Source: Botryosphaeria dothidea (Eukaryota > Ascomycota > Dothideomycetes > Botryosphaeriales > Botryosphaeriaceae). From it: a stretch of 64,000 bases of DNA. The position numbers and the translations under genes are program-made. Shown one piece after another: positions 12,432 through 23,311 of the stretch; position 1 is the first letter of the stretch, and the number at the start of each line of letters is the position of its first letter. The stretch covers positions 3,286,001 to 3,350,000 of the forward strand of contig WWBZ02000062.1 of the NCBI GenBank assembly GCA_011503125.2, given 5' to 3'. The notes under the pieces are model-generated. The model was not told the DNA's origin. It did not search any database and saw only the letters and a list, made by a program, of their open reading frames with translations.

Positions 12432-13946
12432 ATGCAGCCCACCACGAAATTGCTGCCCCGCCGCATCTCCAGCGCATCCCACCTGAGACCTGCGTACCGC
12501 ACCGCACTCGCCCGCGCACAAACACACAAGCTATCCACGTCATCTCTATCGACTTCAATTGCGTTCCGGACACGCCCTCCGCTGCGTCTTTTCCACCCCG
12601 CCTCCACGCCTGTCCGCACCATGGCCACCGCTACCTCGTTCGACGAGCCCGTTCTCTCGCTCCTTCAGCGCTCTTATCCCGATGCTGGGGCCGCCGCCGA
12701 CTCCGACGCCGTCAAGCTCTCGAGCGCCATTTTCAAAAACGTCCAGTACACCGATGCTGAGAAGACCGAGATCACGCAATGGCTGATTACCTCCTCCCAC
12801 GTTGGTTCAGCCTCCGAGGATGAGGCCAAGCGTGCGGAGCGCCTCTCGTCGCTGAATACCCACCTCTCCACCCGCACTACGGTGCTCGGAGCCAAGCCCT
12901 CGGTGGCTGACGTCGCTTTGTACGCGAGGCTGGCCCCGGTGGTCTCGAAGTGGTCTGCGGAGGAGAGGACGGGCGAGCAGGGCTACCATCACATTGTGCG
13001 CTTCGTCGACTTCATCCAGAATGCTCAGGTTTTTGGCCTGAAGGTCGCTGAGGGCGAGAAAGTCAAGGTTGACCAGAACGACGTCAAGTTTGTTATCAAG
13101 CCCATCGACGCCAAGGCTGAGAAGGAGCGCAAGAAGAAGGAGAAGGAGGCCGCTGCTGCCGCTGCAAAGGGTGCTACACCCACCTCTGCAACTGGTGGCG
13201 AGGTCGTGAAGGAGAAGGCAAAGGCGAAGGTTGAGAACGCTCGCGAGGCTGTCGAAGGCGCCGGCGGCAACAAGAAGAAGGAGAAGAAGGAAAAGAAAGA
13301 GAAGCAGCCCAAGCCGCAGAAGGCTGCGCCGGCCGAGAAGCCGCTGTCGCCTGCTCTCATCGATCTCCGCGTTGGCCACATCCTGAAGGCCGAGAGGCAC
13401 CCCAATGCCGACAGCCTGTACGTCTCGACCATCGCCATTGGCGACGCACCAGGCACCGATAACACTTCCGAATACGAGGGTCAGGTCGTCCGGACCGTTT
13501 GCTCTGGCCTGAACGGCCTGATCCCGCTCGAGGAGATGCAGAACCGCAAGATTGTTGCTGTCTGCAATCTCAAGCCCGTCACCATGCGCGGTATCAAGTC
13601 ATGCGCCATGGTGCTCGCCGCATCGCCCAAGGTCGCCGAGGGCGAGGACAGCCACAAGGGCCCCGTCGAGCTCGTCAACCCGCCCGCCGACTCTAAGGCC
13701 GGCGACCGTGTCTTCTTTGAGGGTTGGGAGGGCGAGCCCGAGGGCGTGCTCAACCCTAAGAAGAAGGTCTGGGAGACGCTCCAGCCCGGTTTCACCACCA
13801 CCGAAAACCTCGAGGTTGGCTTCGAGGTCGGCGATGTGCCGCAACTCGCCGGCGAAGGCGCGGAGAAGAAGACCGGCCTTGGCAAGCTGAAGACCGCCGC
13901 TGGCCTCTGCACGGTCCCCTCGCTCAAGGGCGCTACCGTCAGGTAA
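12432..13946 (+). CDS. arc1: Arc1/AIMP1-type tRNA-binding aminoacylation cofactor
   Basis: Single exon, 504 residues from the ATG at 12432; the frame stays open upstream to 12372. Order: an Arg/Ser-rich, acid-poor N-terminal stretch (first about 60 residues) resembling a mitochondrial presequence; a GST-C-like helical domain starting near a second ATG at 12621 (MATATSFDEPV); a Lys/Glu/Ala-rich basic linker (KKEKKEKKEK); and a C-terminal EMAPII-type OB-fold tRNA-binding domain (LRVGHILKAERHPNADSLYVS, then VRTVCSGLNG and NLKPVTMRGIKS). In yeast Arc1 binds methionyl- and glutamyl-tRNA synthetases and delivers tRNA. The second ATG sits in an ideal context (CACCATGG), so a 441-residue cytosolic form is likely and a longer mitochondrial form is possible. 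Confidence 0.88.
   Translation: MQPTTKLLPRRISSASHLRPAYRTALARAQTHKLSTSSLSTSIAFRTRPPLRLFHPASTPVRTMATATSFDEPVLSLLQRSYPDAGAAADSDAVKLSSAIFKNVQYTDAEKTEITQWLITSSHVGSASEDEAKRAERLSSLNTHLSTRTTVLGAKPSVADVALYARLAPVVSKWSAEERTGEQGYHHIVRFVDFIQNAQVFGLKVAEGEKVKVDQNDVKFVIKPIDAKAEKERKKKEKEAAAAAAKGATPTSATGGEVVKEKAKAKVENAREAVEGAGGNKKKEKKEKKEKQPKPQKAAPAEKPLSPALIDLRVGHILKAERHPNADSLYVSTIAIGDAPGTDNTSEYEGQVVRTVCSGLNGLIPLEEMQNRKIVAVCNLKPVTMRGIKSCAMVLAASPKVAEGEDSHKGPVELVNPPADSKAGDRVFFEGWEGEPEGVLNPKKKVWETLQPGFTTTENLEVGFEVGDVPQLAGEGAEKKTGLGKLKTAAGLCTVPSLKGATVR
12621..12623 (+). promoter_or_regulatory. Strong-context internal start codon of the Arc1 gene
   Basis: CACCATGGCC has A at -3 and G at +4, against a weaker context at 12432. 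Translation from here removes the presequence-like leader and begins at the GST-C-like domain. This may be the main cytosolic start. Confidence 0.6.
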
Positions 13947-15073
13947 ATTCGGAGAGAGGGGGAAATGGAAAAGACGTCATTGTTAGGCTGCTGTATGAAA
14001 TGAGATAGTGGGGTGGTTTCAAGATCTGCTCCCAATCAAAAATTACGAATAGAAATCATTCAACCTGTATGAAAATTGCCAAATAAGCAACGAGAAGTGA
14101 ATTCTGTCAACTACACCAGGGAATCCAACAGTTCATTATAATAGAGCTTAACTGCCTTATAGTGTATTTCACTGCTTCCATAGCTCGCAAACGATTAAGA
14201 CTGACGACGTGGGAAGTAAGCATCACGATCGCCCGCTTCTCAAACGCTACCCTGCACATACAGCAACTCCGCAATCAAAAGGAGATTCCCCTCGCCCCAG
14301 CGCACACTGCAACAAGCAACTGACACTCGGTTGGAAGCGAAGAAATTGGGCTTACGCGTCCATTTCTAACTGAACATACGCCACTTAAGAGCTGATCTGG
14401 GTAGCTCGGTTCCTGTGGTTAAGCGGAATTGCGATGCGACATCGCGCAAGATGTCGTTGCGAGCAATGGTTCCCGCTGACTCCAACAAGATCTGCGACGC
14501 TCGATCCAATGATGATAATATGAGAATAGCATATGTACGTCATGTGGGTTGCACCGCCACAGGTCCAAAAGAAGTAACCAAAAAAAAAACGAGAACTTGC
14601 ATGAAATATGAGATCTAATTCAAAACTATCAAAACATACCTTTACCATGGGCAGTCAAAGCATTCATCCGGGTACATGTAAGGTCAACATGCTTGAGCAC
14701 TTCATTCCGCACATGTGCTTCAGCTTTTGATGCGTGTTGCTCTTTGCTGTTGCAGTACCCATGGTGCCAATGTCGTCTGTCACTAGCCTAGTAGTAACTC
14801 AGTTGTAAGAGATAACTTAAACTGATAATTACTTAATTACGCTGCTGCTCACCGAGAAACACCACAATATAACATCGACGATATCCATTAGTATATTCCT
14901 TTTCTTCATCGGGAAAACCATAACGTGACGACATCTTTAGCCTTTTGCTCTACTGGAGAATCTTATTCTTCGAACTTCTGCCGCAGGCCACCTACAACTT
15001 TCTGCTTATTTTCTTAAACATTTCTGACCTCGGCTAGATGGATATGTACAGACCTCAAGGGAATCGCCCCTCT
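13947..15073. other. Convergent intergenic region, AT-richer than its neighbours
   Basis: Lies between the 3' ends of the Arc1 gene and NDUFS4. No ORF of interest and no structural RNA was recognised. It holds one copy of a short motif, CAAAGCATTCATCCGG (14656-14671), that recurs exactly at 53004-53019 and in diverged form elsewhere. Confidence 0.5.
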
Positions 15074-15853
15074 TTACTTCGTCCGGACGATCTTCAGCTT
15101 CTTGGGGCTGTGCAAGAAGTTGTTGGCATATGCCTTGGGGACGATTCTCCTCTCATTGGGCTCCTGAACAAAGTATTCATAGCCTTGCTTCTCAGCGAAA
15201 GCAATGGCGTCTTCCTTGGACTTGAAAAACATGCGCTCGCCCTGCATGAAGTCGGCAGACGACTGCCAGCCCATCAGGGGGTTTTCCCACCTATGACCCC
15301 TGGGAAGAGGATCCCAATCCATCTGCCAGTGGTGCGAGCGCCAATCACCGGACTGGGTGGCGGGCTTAGCGGGCTTGAAGATGCTTCGGGGGTGTCAGCA
15401 GCTGTCATGAGCCATTGAAGATGGGGAGCGTACCGGACAGTGCGGGCCTGAAGATCGACGGGAGCGCCAGACAGGACGGCAGCAGGAACGGCCTGGCCGG
15501 GCTCGCTGCCATCCATGACGCGCTTGGGGATGGGGGAGAAGGTCCTGGGGTGCGGTCAATACCCGGTATTATCTGTCTCGCTTCCCATTGGCTGCTCACG
15601 AGGTGCGGTAATCCACCACCACATTGTAGTCGGGGTTGTGCTTGGTCATGGACTCAGACGGGCCTTCGTTCGTGAGGACTGCGGCAGGGTCGCCTGCCTT
15701 CGCACCGGGCTTGTCGGCAGATGAGGTCTTGGGCGCGGGCTCGAGGGTGTTCTGGACGCTGTCGCTGTAGAATCGGCTTGGGGCGAGGGACGCGCGCCTT
15801 GCGACGGGGCGTGAGGCTGCGGCGAGCAGCCTGGAGTTCAATGTCCGCTGCAT
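15074..15853 (-). CDS. ndufs4: NADH:ubiquinone oxidoreductase (complex I) NDUFS4-type subunit
   Basis: Three exons on the minus strand (15600-15853, 15434-15544, 15074-15383) give 224 residues. The introns are 55 and 50 bp and canonical. The N-terminus (MQRTLNSRLLAAASRPVARR) is a clear mitochondrial presequence. The ETC complex I subunit domain follows: RTVRIFKPAKPATQSG, SHHWQMDWDPLPRGHRWENPLMGW, then SADFMQGERMFFKSKEDAIAFAEKQGYEY, ending in the basic tail SPKKLKIVRTK. The protein is an accessory subunit of the peripheral (N-module) arm of complex I in the inner mitochondrial membrane and is needed for assembly and stability. It is divergently arranged with the ATP synthase subunit f gene. 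Confidence 0.93.
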
Positions 15854-16131
15854 TGCTGGAATAGGCTGTGCAGAGGGGTGGTGGAATGGCGCGGAGCAAG
15901 AAGGTGTGTGATGAGGTCGCTGGTTCCAGGAACGCTCGGTCGTAGGGCCAAGACCTCAGTTCCGGTGTTTTAGCGCAGCAACACTTCCTGCGACCTCATC
16001 GACCTTTGCAGCTTGCTATCGCAGCACACACCCCAACCATCTCCCCTCCACGCCAATGTACGACACCCGCGGCCCAATTGCCTCCCCGTTGTCTTCCGAT
16101 GCCGATACTGACCGAATCCAGACCCGTCGAG
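15854..16131. promoter_or_regulatory. 278-bp bidirectional promoter between two OXPHOS genes, with 11-bp inverted repeat
   Basis: The start codons of NDUFS4 (minus) and ATP synthase subunit f (plus) are 278 bp apart. Two exact 11-bp arms, GATGAGGTCGC at 15910-15920 and its reverse complement GCGACCTCATC at 15990-16000, face each other across a 69-bp spacer. One is about 57 bp upstream of the NDUFS4 start and the other about 132 bp upstream of the subunit f start. Co-regulation through a shared factor is inference. Confidence 0.6.
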
Positions 16132-16759
16132 ATGAGCTTCATCGCCAAGCGCGGTCTTTCGACCCTCGTTCCTCCCAAGGTACGCTCCTCCATTGAATTG
16201 CCCTCCGGACCATCGCTGACTGAACCTCCCAGATCGCTTCGCCGACTGTGAGTTTCCCGCCCTGACTCCCATGCTGCCCCCGATGGACCCCCCGATAGCA
16301 GAGCGACATCGGTCCCGAAGGAAAAGCCGGCAAATCCGTGACTGGGACGCGGCGTACTCAACCAACTCATGAGCGGGCATGGACTGACGGATGGTGAAAA
16401 GGCCATCGGCGGCGCTCAGGATGCCGTCCGCATGCAGCGCGTCGTGAGCTTCTACGAGAAGCTCCCCCGCGGCCCCGCTCCGGCACCGCAACCCAAGGGC
16501 CTCCTCGAGAGGTACCAGGCCAGGTACTTCGGCAAGAACCCTTCGGGCATGCGTAAGACTCCCAACGGAAATCTCTCATCCTGCAGAACCCGCAGTCTAA
16601 CGCGCGGCAGCCCTCATCCACCTCATCGGCGGTCTGATCGTCATTGGCTACGCTCAGAACTACTACTTCCATCTGCGTAAGTCCACGTTATGATCCGACG
16701 ACGAGGGCGGTGGGAATCTGACAGAATCCGCAGGCCACCACAAGAACAACGCCCACTAG
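16132..16759 (+). CDS. atp17: Mitochondrial F1Fo-ATP synthase subunit f
   Basis: Five exons (16132-16179, 16233-16247, 16402-16552, 16611-16676, 16734-16759) give 101 residues, the usual family size. Exon 2 is a 15-nt microexon (IASPT). The spliced protein starts MSFIAKRGLSTLVPPK (presequence), then VRMQRVVSFYEKLPRGPAPAP, GLLERYQARYFGKNPSGMP, a membrane segment LIHLIGGLIVIGYAQNYYF and the conserved end HLRHHKNNAH. The product is a small subunit of the Fo stator in the inner mitochondrial membrane. No single ORF carries the gene, so it is easily missed. The 154-bp intron 2 could hide another small exon, but the family does not require one. Confidence 0.9.
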
Positions 16760-17688
16760 ATTGTGTGCGTATAGAGTAGAGGCAATGCATTTGGGTGAAG
16801 GTTGCGGTGTGTAAATATCCTGGAATGTACCATCGAGTCTGAGCCCGTTTCTGGCGGGGCTAGTCCCCCTTGTGCTCTTGGCCTAGTGCAGTGAATGCAA
16901 AACGTGAGATGTGGTTGCTGTGAGATGTTGCGCAAGCCTCCTCCTTGCCTTGACACCGGCCGTCGCAACGCCCGCCTCGCGCGGTCTGATCGGCGGCGCA
17001 GCTACGCGGGTGAGGCACAGTGCGCAATGCGGGCGTGGACGAGGTGACGGGACGGGAGCGCTCGCAAAAGGGAAGCAAAGCGCACCCGCAGCGATCGCCT
17101 GGCCAGAATCGCAAGCTCAGATCTCCAGGCGTTCCGCGGTGGTGCTGGGTGCTGGTGACCGCCCGTGTAAGGCTGTGCTGCCAAAGGCGGGCTGAAGCTT
17201 GGCAGCGTGTGCGCTGCTGTTGCACTCCGGCCGGCTACTCTTCCAGCTGCGACCCCTTCAACGGAACCACCACCTCCCTCGACTTCGGCGCATCTCAAGG
17301 CCACGACGCCTCCGCTCCCCCTCCCCCGCCTCGGCTTCACTCACCCGAAGCCTCTTCCATCTCGCCACAAGGCCGCTTCCAGCCTGCGCGTCACTCCACT
17401 CCGCGTCGTTTTTCCGACGGCAGCTCCACCCCGGCGCGAGCTTGCTCCATCGCCAAGCAGTCGACGTCTCGCGGAAGCGCATACTTATCATCCGTGGCGA
17501 CTACCAAGGCTTGACCATAGGTATATATGCTGCGCTCTCCTACTGCACGCGCATGCAGTCCCGGTCTGCCGGCCGAGGGCTCTAGTGCTTGCGGCCACAC
17601 CACCTCTCCAGCACATGCAACCGCATCAGCAGACAAAGACTCCAGTTCTGACGGCGCATCTTCTGCCGACACAGTTTCGCGACTTGTT
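16760..17688 (+). promoter_or_regulatory. Upstream region of the Ser/Pro-rich protein gene
   Basis: About 930 bp between the subunit f stop and the preferred start at 17689. The frame of the next gene is open back to an ATG at 17527, but that ATG has T at -3, whereas 17689 has G at -3 and +4. Other ORFs here are C-rich without domains. A TATA-like GTATATATG occurs at 17521. Confidence 0.4.
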
Positions 17689-20600
17689 ATGGCAGAGCAG
17701 ATCACCCACGATGTGGTAAACGAAGCACAGTCGATGGGTGGCACTCCGCCCATCGACGTTAATGCGACAGCTACCAACGACTCGTCCGCCGGCGCGGCTC
17801 CGGAGACCAACTCAGCCAACCAAGACCAACCTGCGACCTCTTCCACGACCGCTACGAACCCCAGTGCGCCCCCGCCAGACACGAAACCTCCTCCCGATCC
17901 GAGCGATGCGACGAAGGACCCGGTAAGCTGCGGTGGCCGGGACATGCGCGCTGACGTTTGCTGACTCGAACCCAGCCTGCTACTGATGGAACGCAAAAAC
18001 AGCCTGCTGCTGCTGCTCCCTCGGAAGCTTCCAAAGAGCCCACCGTCAATGGCACCGCGTCACCCCTTCCCTCTTTGGACGACCTTGCTGGTACGCAGTC
18101 GGCCGCAGACACGAGTGGAGGCTCGGACACGGACACGAGTCGAGCTGGAAGAGACGGAACTAGGTCCATGACCAAGAAACCGACGTCCTTCAAGTCAGTA
18201 TCCGTGACGAAGCATTTCCTTGCGAAAACGGCAGTATCCGCGCCCTCAAAGGCAGGGGACAAAGGTATTACAGCCTGACACAGCTCTCCAAATGCTGCTA
18301 ATTCCTTCCAAGTAGTTCCGACAAGCCAGGCATCAATTTCTCCACAACCTACGGCGAAGCCACGACTCGTTGCAAAGTCTGGCAGTGGCGTTGGGAGTAC
18401 GATTGGCCGCTCGGGTCTGTCAAAGTTAAACGGAACTGGTACCGGGCCAGACCCTAACATGGTCTGGAACAAGAATAGGCGTATGTTATCATCAGAAAGA
18501 AGTCTGATTAGGATCGTGGTGGCTGACGGGAACACTAGCAACTCCGCCTCCTCCGCCGAAGCAATTCACAGATGAGGAACTCAAGCAGCAATTCGGTATT
18601 CATATGGCCACCAGATTACAAGCAGATGAGGACACAAAAGAGTCGAAATGGGCCGATATCGACGAGGATGAAGATGAGAATTGGGCGCCGGAGACTGTGG
18701 AGTGGATGGATGGCACGAAATCGACCGTCAAGCCGGCTGAACCCTCACCCCCGCCGGAGGAGCCGAAGCCCGAGATCAAGAAGGAAGAGAAACCTCCCGA
18801 GGAATCGAAACCTCCGACACCGTCGTTGTCCAGGCCTAGCTCAACAGGACCTAGTGTGACTGGTGGTACTAAGACGATTCTCAAGCCCGGTGCGCTTATT
18901 GGGACAGGCGGGAACAAGCATGGTCTTCTTTCGAAAGGGCAAGGAGACAATGGAAAGGCGACGTTGGTTGCTAAGTCACCGGCTCCCACCCCTGCGAAAT
19001 CGCCTTGGGCCCCGCTTCCGCCTGTTGAAAAGGTGTCACCAGTCGTGGTTCATCCCCAGCTGGACCATCCTCCGACCTCCCGCTTTTCGCAAAAGGATCC
19101 TCATGGCTTCGATGCGTTACCCCCGGTGCCTTCTCCGGCCAAGGAAATTGCGGCGGATGATTTCAATAGGTCATGGCGAGATGACAGGGGCCCCAGAGAG
19201 CTCTTCAATTCTCAGTCAGGAAGGTACGAACCTGTGAGGGAGACACGGCGGGGTTCTTCACGGCCGGATTCTTCCTTCCGTCAACCTTCAGTCTTGCAGA
19301 GGCCCTCACAGGCAGGACCTGCGGAACCGTCTGCAGCCTTCCAAACATCGAGATCCAGCGTGCCCGAGGAGCCTTGGGCCCGCCGTCGCACTTCGTCCAA
19401 TGTCAGCGGGGGAAGTGGTCGGAGAATGTCTTTCACACGGGACATGCCGCCCATGGTTCGGGATCGACGCAGTTCGCAATCTGTCATCGACATGCCTCCG
19501 CCAATGCCTACGAGAGGTGGTTTCCAGCGTGGCGGGGTGGGCGAACGTGGCCTTTCTCCTGCTGCTTCGAATCAGGGATCTCTGACTCAGCATTCTTCCC
19601 CTGTGGCAGGTCATGTTCAGCCAGTGTCGCCTTCAGTCACCGCGAGCTCTCCGGATGCTGTCAATGGCGCTGCCAACCCTGCGGTCACTTACCAAGAACA
19701 AGTCAAGATTCAAGAGCAAATGATGCGCGATAAGATTGAACGCGCCAGGGCTGAGAAGCAGAAGCGTAGAGAAGAAGAGGAGAAGGAAGAGGCAGCACGA
19801 AAGGAACGTCTCAGGCTGAAGTTGGAGGCACTAGGCCCGCCGCCATCTAAATCTGAGAAGACGACTCCGCCGCCCGCGAACAGCGAGCCTCCGCCAACTC
19901 AGCACAAGCCTACTATCCAATCGCCTCCGAAGCCGCCGGTGCCTACCGCGGAAGGAGAGGTTGCACAATACGGCATGATGAAGGTCCATCAGCCTCATAC
20001 TGTGAAGAGAGCGGATGTGCCTACTGAACATCTGAAGCCCTCTGAGCAAACGCGGCGTGAATTGAAGTCTCCTGAGCGGAAAGCAGTCTCGCCAGCAAAA
20101 TCACCTGCTGTTCCTGCGAGCACAGATGGTGTGAGCGCGTCAGAAGACGCGGCGAAGTTGGAGCAGAAGGTGCCTGCATGGAAGCCCTCGGTGGCTCCAG
20201 GCACACCATGGGGATCGGTGCGCAGGAACAATATGGGTAGCAACGTGTGGGGACCGCCAAATCAAGAAAGAGGCATCGGCAACGGCACCTTTGGACACAC
20301 GCAGCAGGCACCCGGAGCGCCGGGTCCGATTGCACCGCCCGCAGCCACCACCAAACTGCCAACTTCACCTCCGCGCTTCACACAAGCACCCACAACCGAG
20401 CAACCTTCTTCCTTCGCCTTGCAACCTGACGCGCGCGCGCAAAACTCGATTGCACACCCTCCGCCCGCAATGGCGTCCGCTGCTGTTGCGCCGCCCGGCC
20501 CAATCGCGCCTCCCAAGGGCCCGCCTCGTCCCGCTTTCGACGTCTCTGCTTGGAGCGCGAGCTCAATCGCTGAGTCGGACGCGAAGCTCGCTCGCATGCG

Positions 20601-21870
20601 CGAAGACAGCTATCACACGAACCGCGGAAAGCCGCTTCCTGCTTTCAACGAGACGTTCAAGCAGACCGCCATCGAAGGCTCTTTGGACCGCCGTCGTGTC
20701 TTGGAGACAAAGAGTACCGTCCATCTTCACCCGAACAACGTGTCGAAGCCCGACGATCAATCGCCTCACTCCCAGCTCACCGAGCAATCCTCGCGCTCGA
20801 CGCCTATTCCCTTCAGCGAGCCGTACAAGCCTGCCGTCAGTGATGACTCGTCTGCCCTTCGGCCGATTGGTGCAGAGAAAGTCCAGTCTTCACCTGGCTC
20901 GACTTCCGGTAATCGCTCTTCGCGCTTCTTCCCGCGCTCTTCAGATGCGTTCGATGCCATGTATGCGACCGTTTCGCAGTTCACCATCAATAGCGATTCA
21001 CCTCCGCCGCCGGAGACTTCGAGCCATCCCGTCTTCAGTGGAGATGCCCACCACCCGATCGTGAAGCTACCTCAAAAGATCAAGGTCAAGTTGCCTCCGG
21101 CCGTGTCTCACTCGTCGACGCCCGTCACAATGCCTGCCAGGCCCGGATTCGGCCGTCTCGGTTCTCAGCCCATTGTCGCGCAGCCTACTTGGCAGGAGCG
21201 CATCAATGGCCTTTTTGGCCGCGCCTCAGCACCGTCGGCGTCACCACCCAAGCCAGCTACCTCACTTGCGGTCGCATCAGCGAGCAAGGCGCCTTTGGAT
21301 CATACGGGCCCTTCTGCTGGAGCTACGGTTTCACTGCCGTCTAAGCAATACTCCAAGGTCTTTGCTTCCAGTTACGATGCTAGCCCAATGTCCAAGTCAT
21401 CTTTTGAAGAAGTCATGAGCGTTCCGGAAGCGTTCTCTGCACCGACGGTACGCATTCCCAAAGAATGTCACATGAACGCAGGTCTCGCTCCGGTCGCGAT
21501 TCCTACATCTCGTCCTGGCTCGCGCTTCTACAAGACTACCGATGTGTTCAGCGTCGACCCAAACTTCCTCCCTGTCAGCGAGTGTGAGCAGAACGCACAA
21601 GGCTTTGTCATCACAATCCACATGCCGGCTTCGGACACTGTCAAGACAAGGATCATGCCTCGGCGCCGTGGCCAGGGTCGCAAGCCGTCGACATACAACA
21701 ACAACAACAACAAGAAGAGGAACATGACGCCGCGTGAGAACAGCAACAGCGGACCGCGTTCGCGCAAGACATCGGGCAGCGTGCCTCAGGGCCATCCTTG
21801 GGGCAATAACAACAAGACTAACTCGCCTAGCTCTCCTTGGAGCAGGCGGGCGTCTGGAGCAGTGCATTAG
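17689..21870 (+). CDS. Large disordered Ser/Pro-rich protein of unknown function
   Basis: Four exons (17689-17922, 17976-18264, 18313-18480, 18539-21870) give 1340 residues. Introns are 48 to 58 bp. I do not recognise a named domain. Most of it is Ser/Pro/Ala-rich and probably unstructured, but several blocks look constrained: WNKNRPTPPPPKQFTDEEL leading to GIHMATRLQ (about 222-258), an acidic Trp block KWADIDEDEDENWAPE (267-282) followed by VEWMDGTKS, a charged helix from about 615 (YQEQVKIQEQMMRDKIERAR, then a Lys/Arg/Glu run to LEALGPPP), and repeated PWG/VWGPP-type Trp-Gly-Pro motifs (TPWGSVRRNNMGSNVWGPP). The C-terminus is Asn-rich and basic with another HPWGNNN motif. Such composition fits an RNA- or RNP-associated scaffold, but that is only inference. 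An alternative start at 17527 would add 54 residues. Confidence 0.85.
21697..21715 (+). repeat. AAC trinucleotide run inside the coding region
   Basis: Consecutive AAC codons encode a short poly-Asn tract near the C-terminus of the Ser/Pro-rich protein. Confidence 0.7.
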
Positions 21871-23311
21871 GGAGTTTCTTCTTCTTTCGGCCGGGTTCAT
21901 TCGGTGGTACTGATCATATTGGCGACTAATAAGGCGTTCGCGTCACGTTTTGAGACTGATTCAATCAGCAGCCGGAATTCATGTGGCACAGAGGATGGCA
22001 GGTGTCGGGGGGGGGGGGGTCTCTTTGCGGTAGGGAAGGAGATGGCTGAACATCAGTCCTTTTTGACAGGTCTCGACGGTGTACGGGCGCTCAGAGCGCC
22101 TGACTCTTCTAACTTTGCTTGCGAACACAGTGCGACGCGCGCAGCGTGTCCGGCATGATGCACTGTATGTACTTTGCTCTTTAAGGAATGATAAATGGCC
22201 CAGAAGCCAAGTCGATACAAAGGCGTGCTTTTCCACCTGACGTGTGCAACCGTGATTTGTTGATGGCCCAGTCGGGTCACTCGCCGGGCGTTGTAAGTAT
22301 GTAGGTTCGCAGGTGAGGTGTCGTAAGGGTGGGCCGGCTACCCATGAGGGCGGAAGCATTCATGCATATGCTAAAATGCACCAAGCACTGCTGACATGTC
22401 ATGCAAAGGTTCGTCCACATAATTGCGGTCTCTCGAGTGGCCCGATAAGGCCGAGCACCGACGACGATAGGTTCGAGAGAGAGGATTGCGTACCACGGCT
22501 CGGCTCGCTAGGAAACGCAGGAAAGCAACGGCGTAAGGGGTAGTCGAAGACGGACCCGGGGTGATTGCCCTCCCCGTCTCAATATGGACGATTGCTTCGG
22601 CTCGGCACGGGATTCTGGAGATTGCTCAAGTATTGACATGGGAGACTGGCTGATCGGAGGCGCGGGCATGTATAACGACTGTTTCTAATTATACTAGCAA
22701 GCTTATTAGACGCCGAGTTGGGAGCGAGGCGGCTCGGGAAGGAGACCGACAAAGCATGGCAAACAAACAACGCAGTGCGTCAGAGAGGAGGGCTGCGGCA
22801 TGGCGGTGCGGAAAGCGGAGGGGAAGCTGGGGTGGTGATTCACGAGCGCCCATCTCAATTTGAGGGCGCCAAGGCGGGGCAGGTTCGAAGGCGGGATTCC
22901 GCAATCTCGTGGTTCGTTTTTGTTCTACATGGTTTATTTCGGGCTGGTAGCGAGACAGGAGCGCAGTGGTTCGGCGTGTGGGGGTCGTCGTACTTGGGTG
23001 TAGACCTGCGACCGCCCGGCGCATCAGCACCGCCTGCACAGCCCTGTCCCTAGGGGTCCAACGTCCAACCCGTTGCATGCAGCAGACTGCGCTGCACCGC
23101 GTTCTCTTGAATCTCAGCCTTACGCCCCGGCCAGGCGCGCAAGACTGCTTATCGCTCATTCCCGCTCTCTCTTGCGCCCTTCCTTCCCCCCGACAACGCA
23201 TCACCGTGCTCGTCCACCTGAAACGGCCGTATTCCTACTTATCGCTTTCCACGCGGCCCCCGAGCCCGGTCAACCCTCCATTCTTTCGCCCTCTCGCCAG
23301 CACTCCGAGAC
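21871..23311. other. Intergenic, no gene recognised
   Basis: Holds a run of 13 G at 22007-22019. ORFs on both strands up to about 210 residues are Arg/Pro-rich and have no domain. The last 250 bases before 23312 are C/T-rich and serve as the leader of the next gene. Confidence 0.45.
22007..22019 (+). repeat. Poly-G run of 13
   Basis: A mononucleotide tract in the 3' flank of the Ser/Pro-rich protein gene. Its length is liable to sequencing error. Confidence 0.8.

Noticed and set aside
22880..22910. GGTTCGAA-like stretch resembling a tRNA B box
   Set aside because: No A box, acceptor stem or cloverleaf can be drawn around it.
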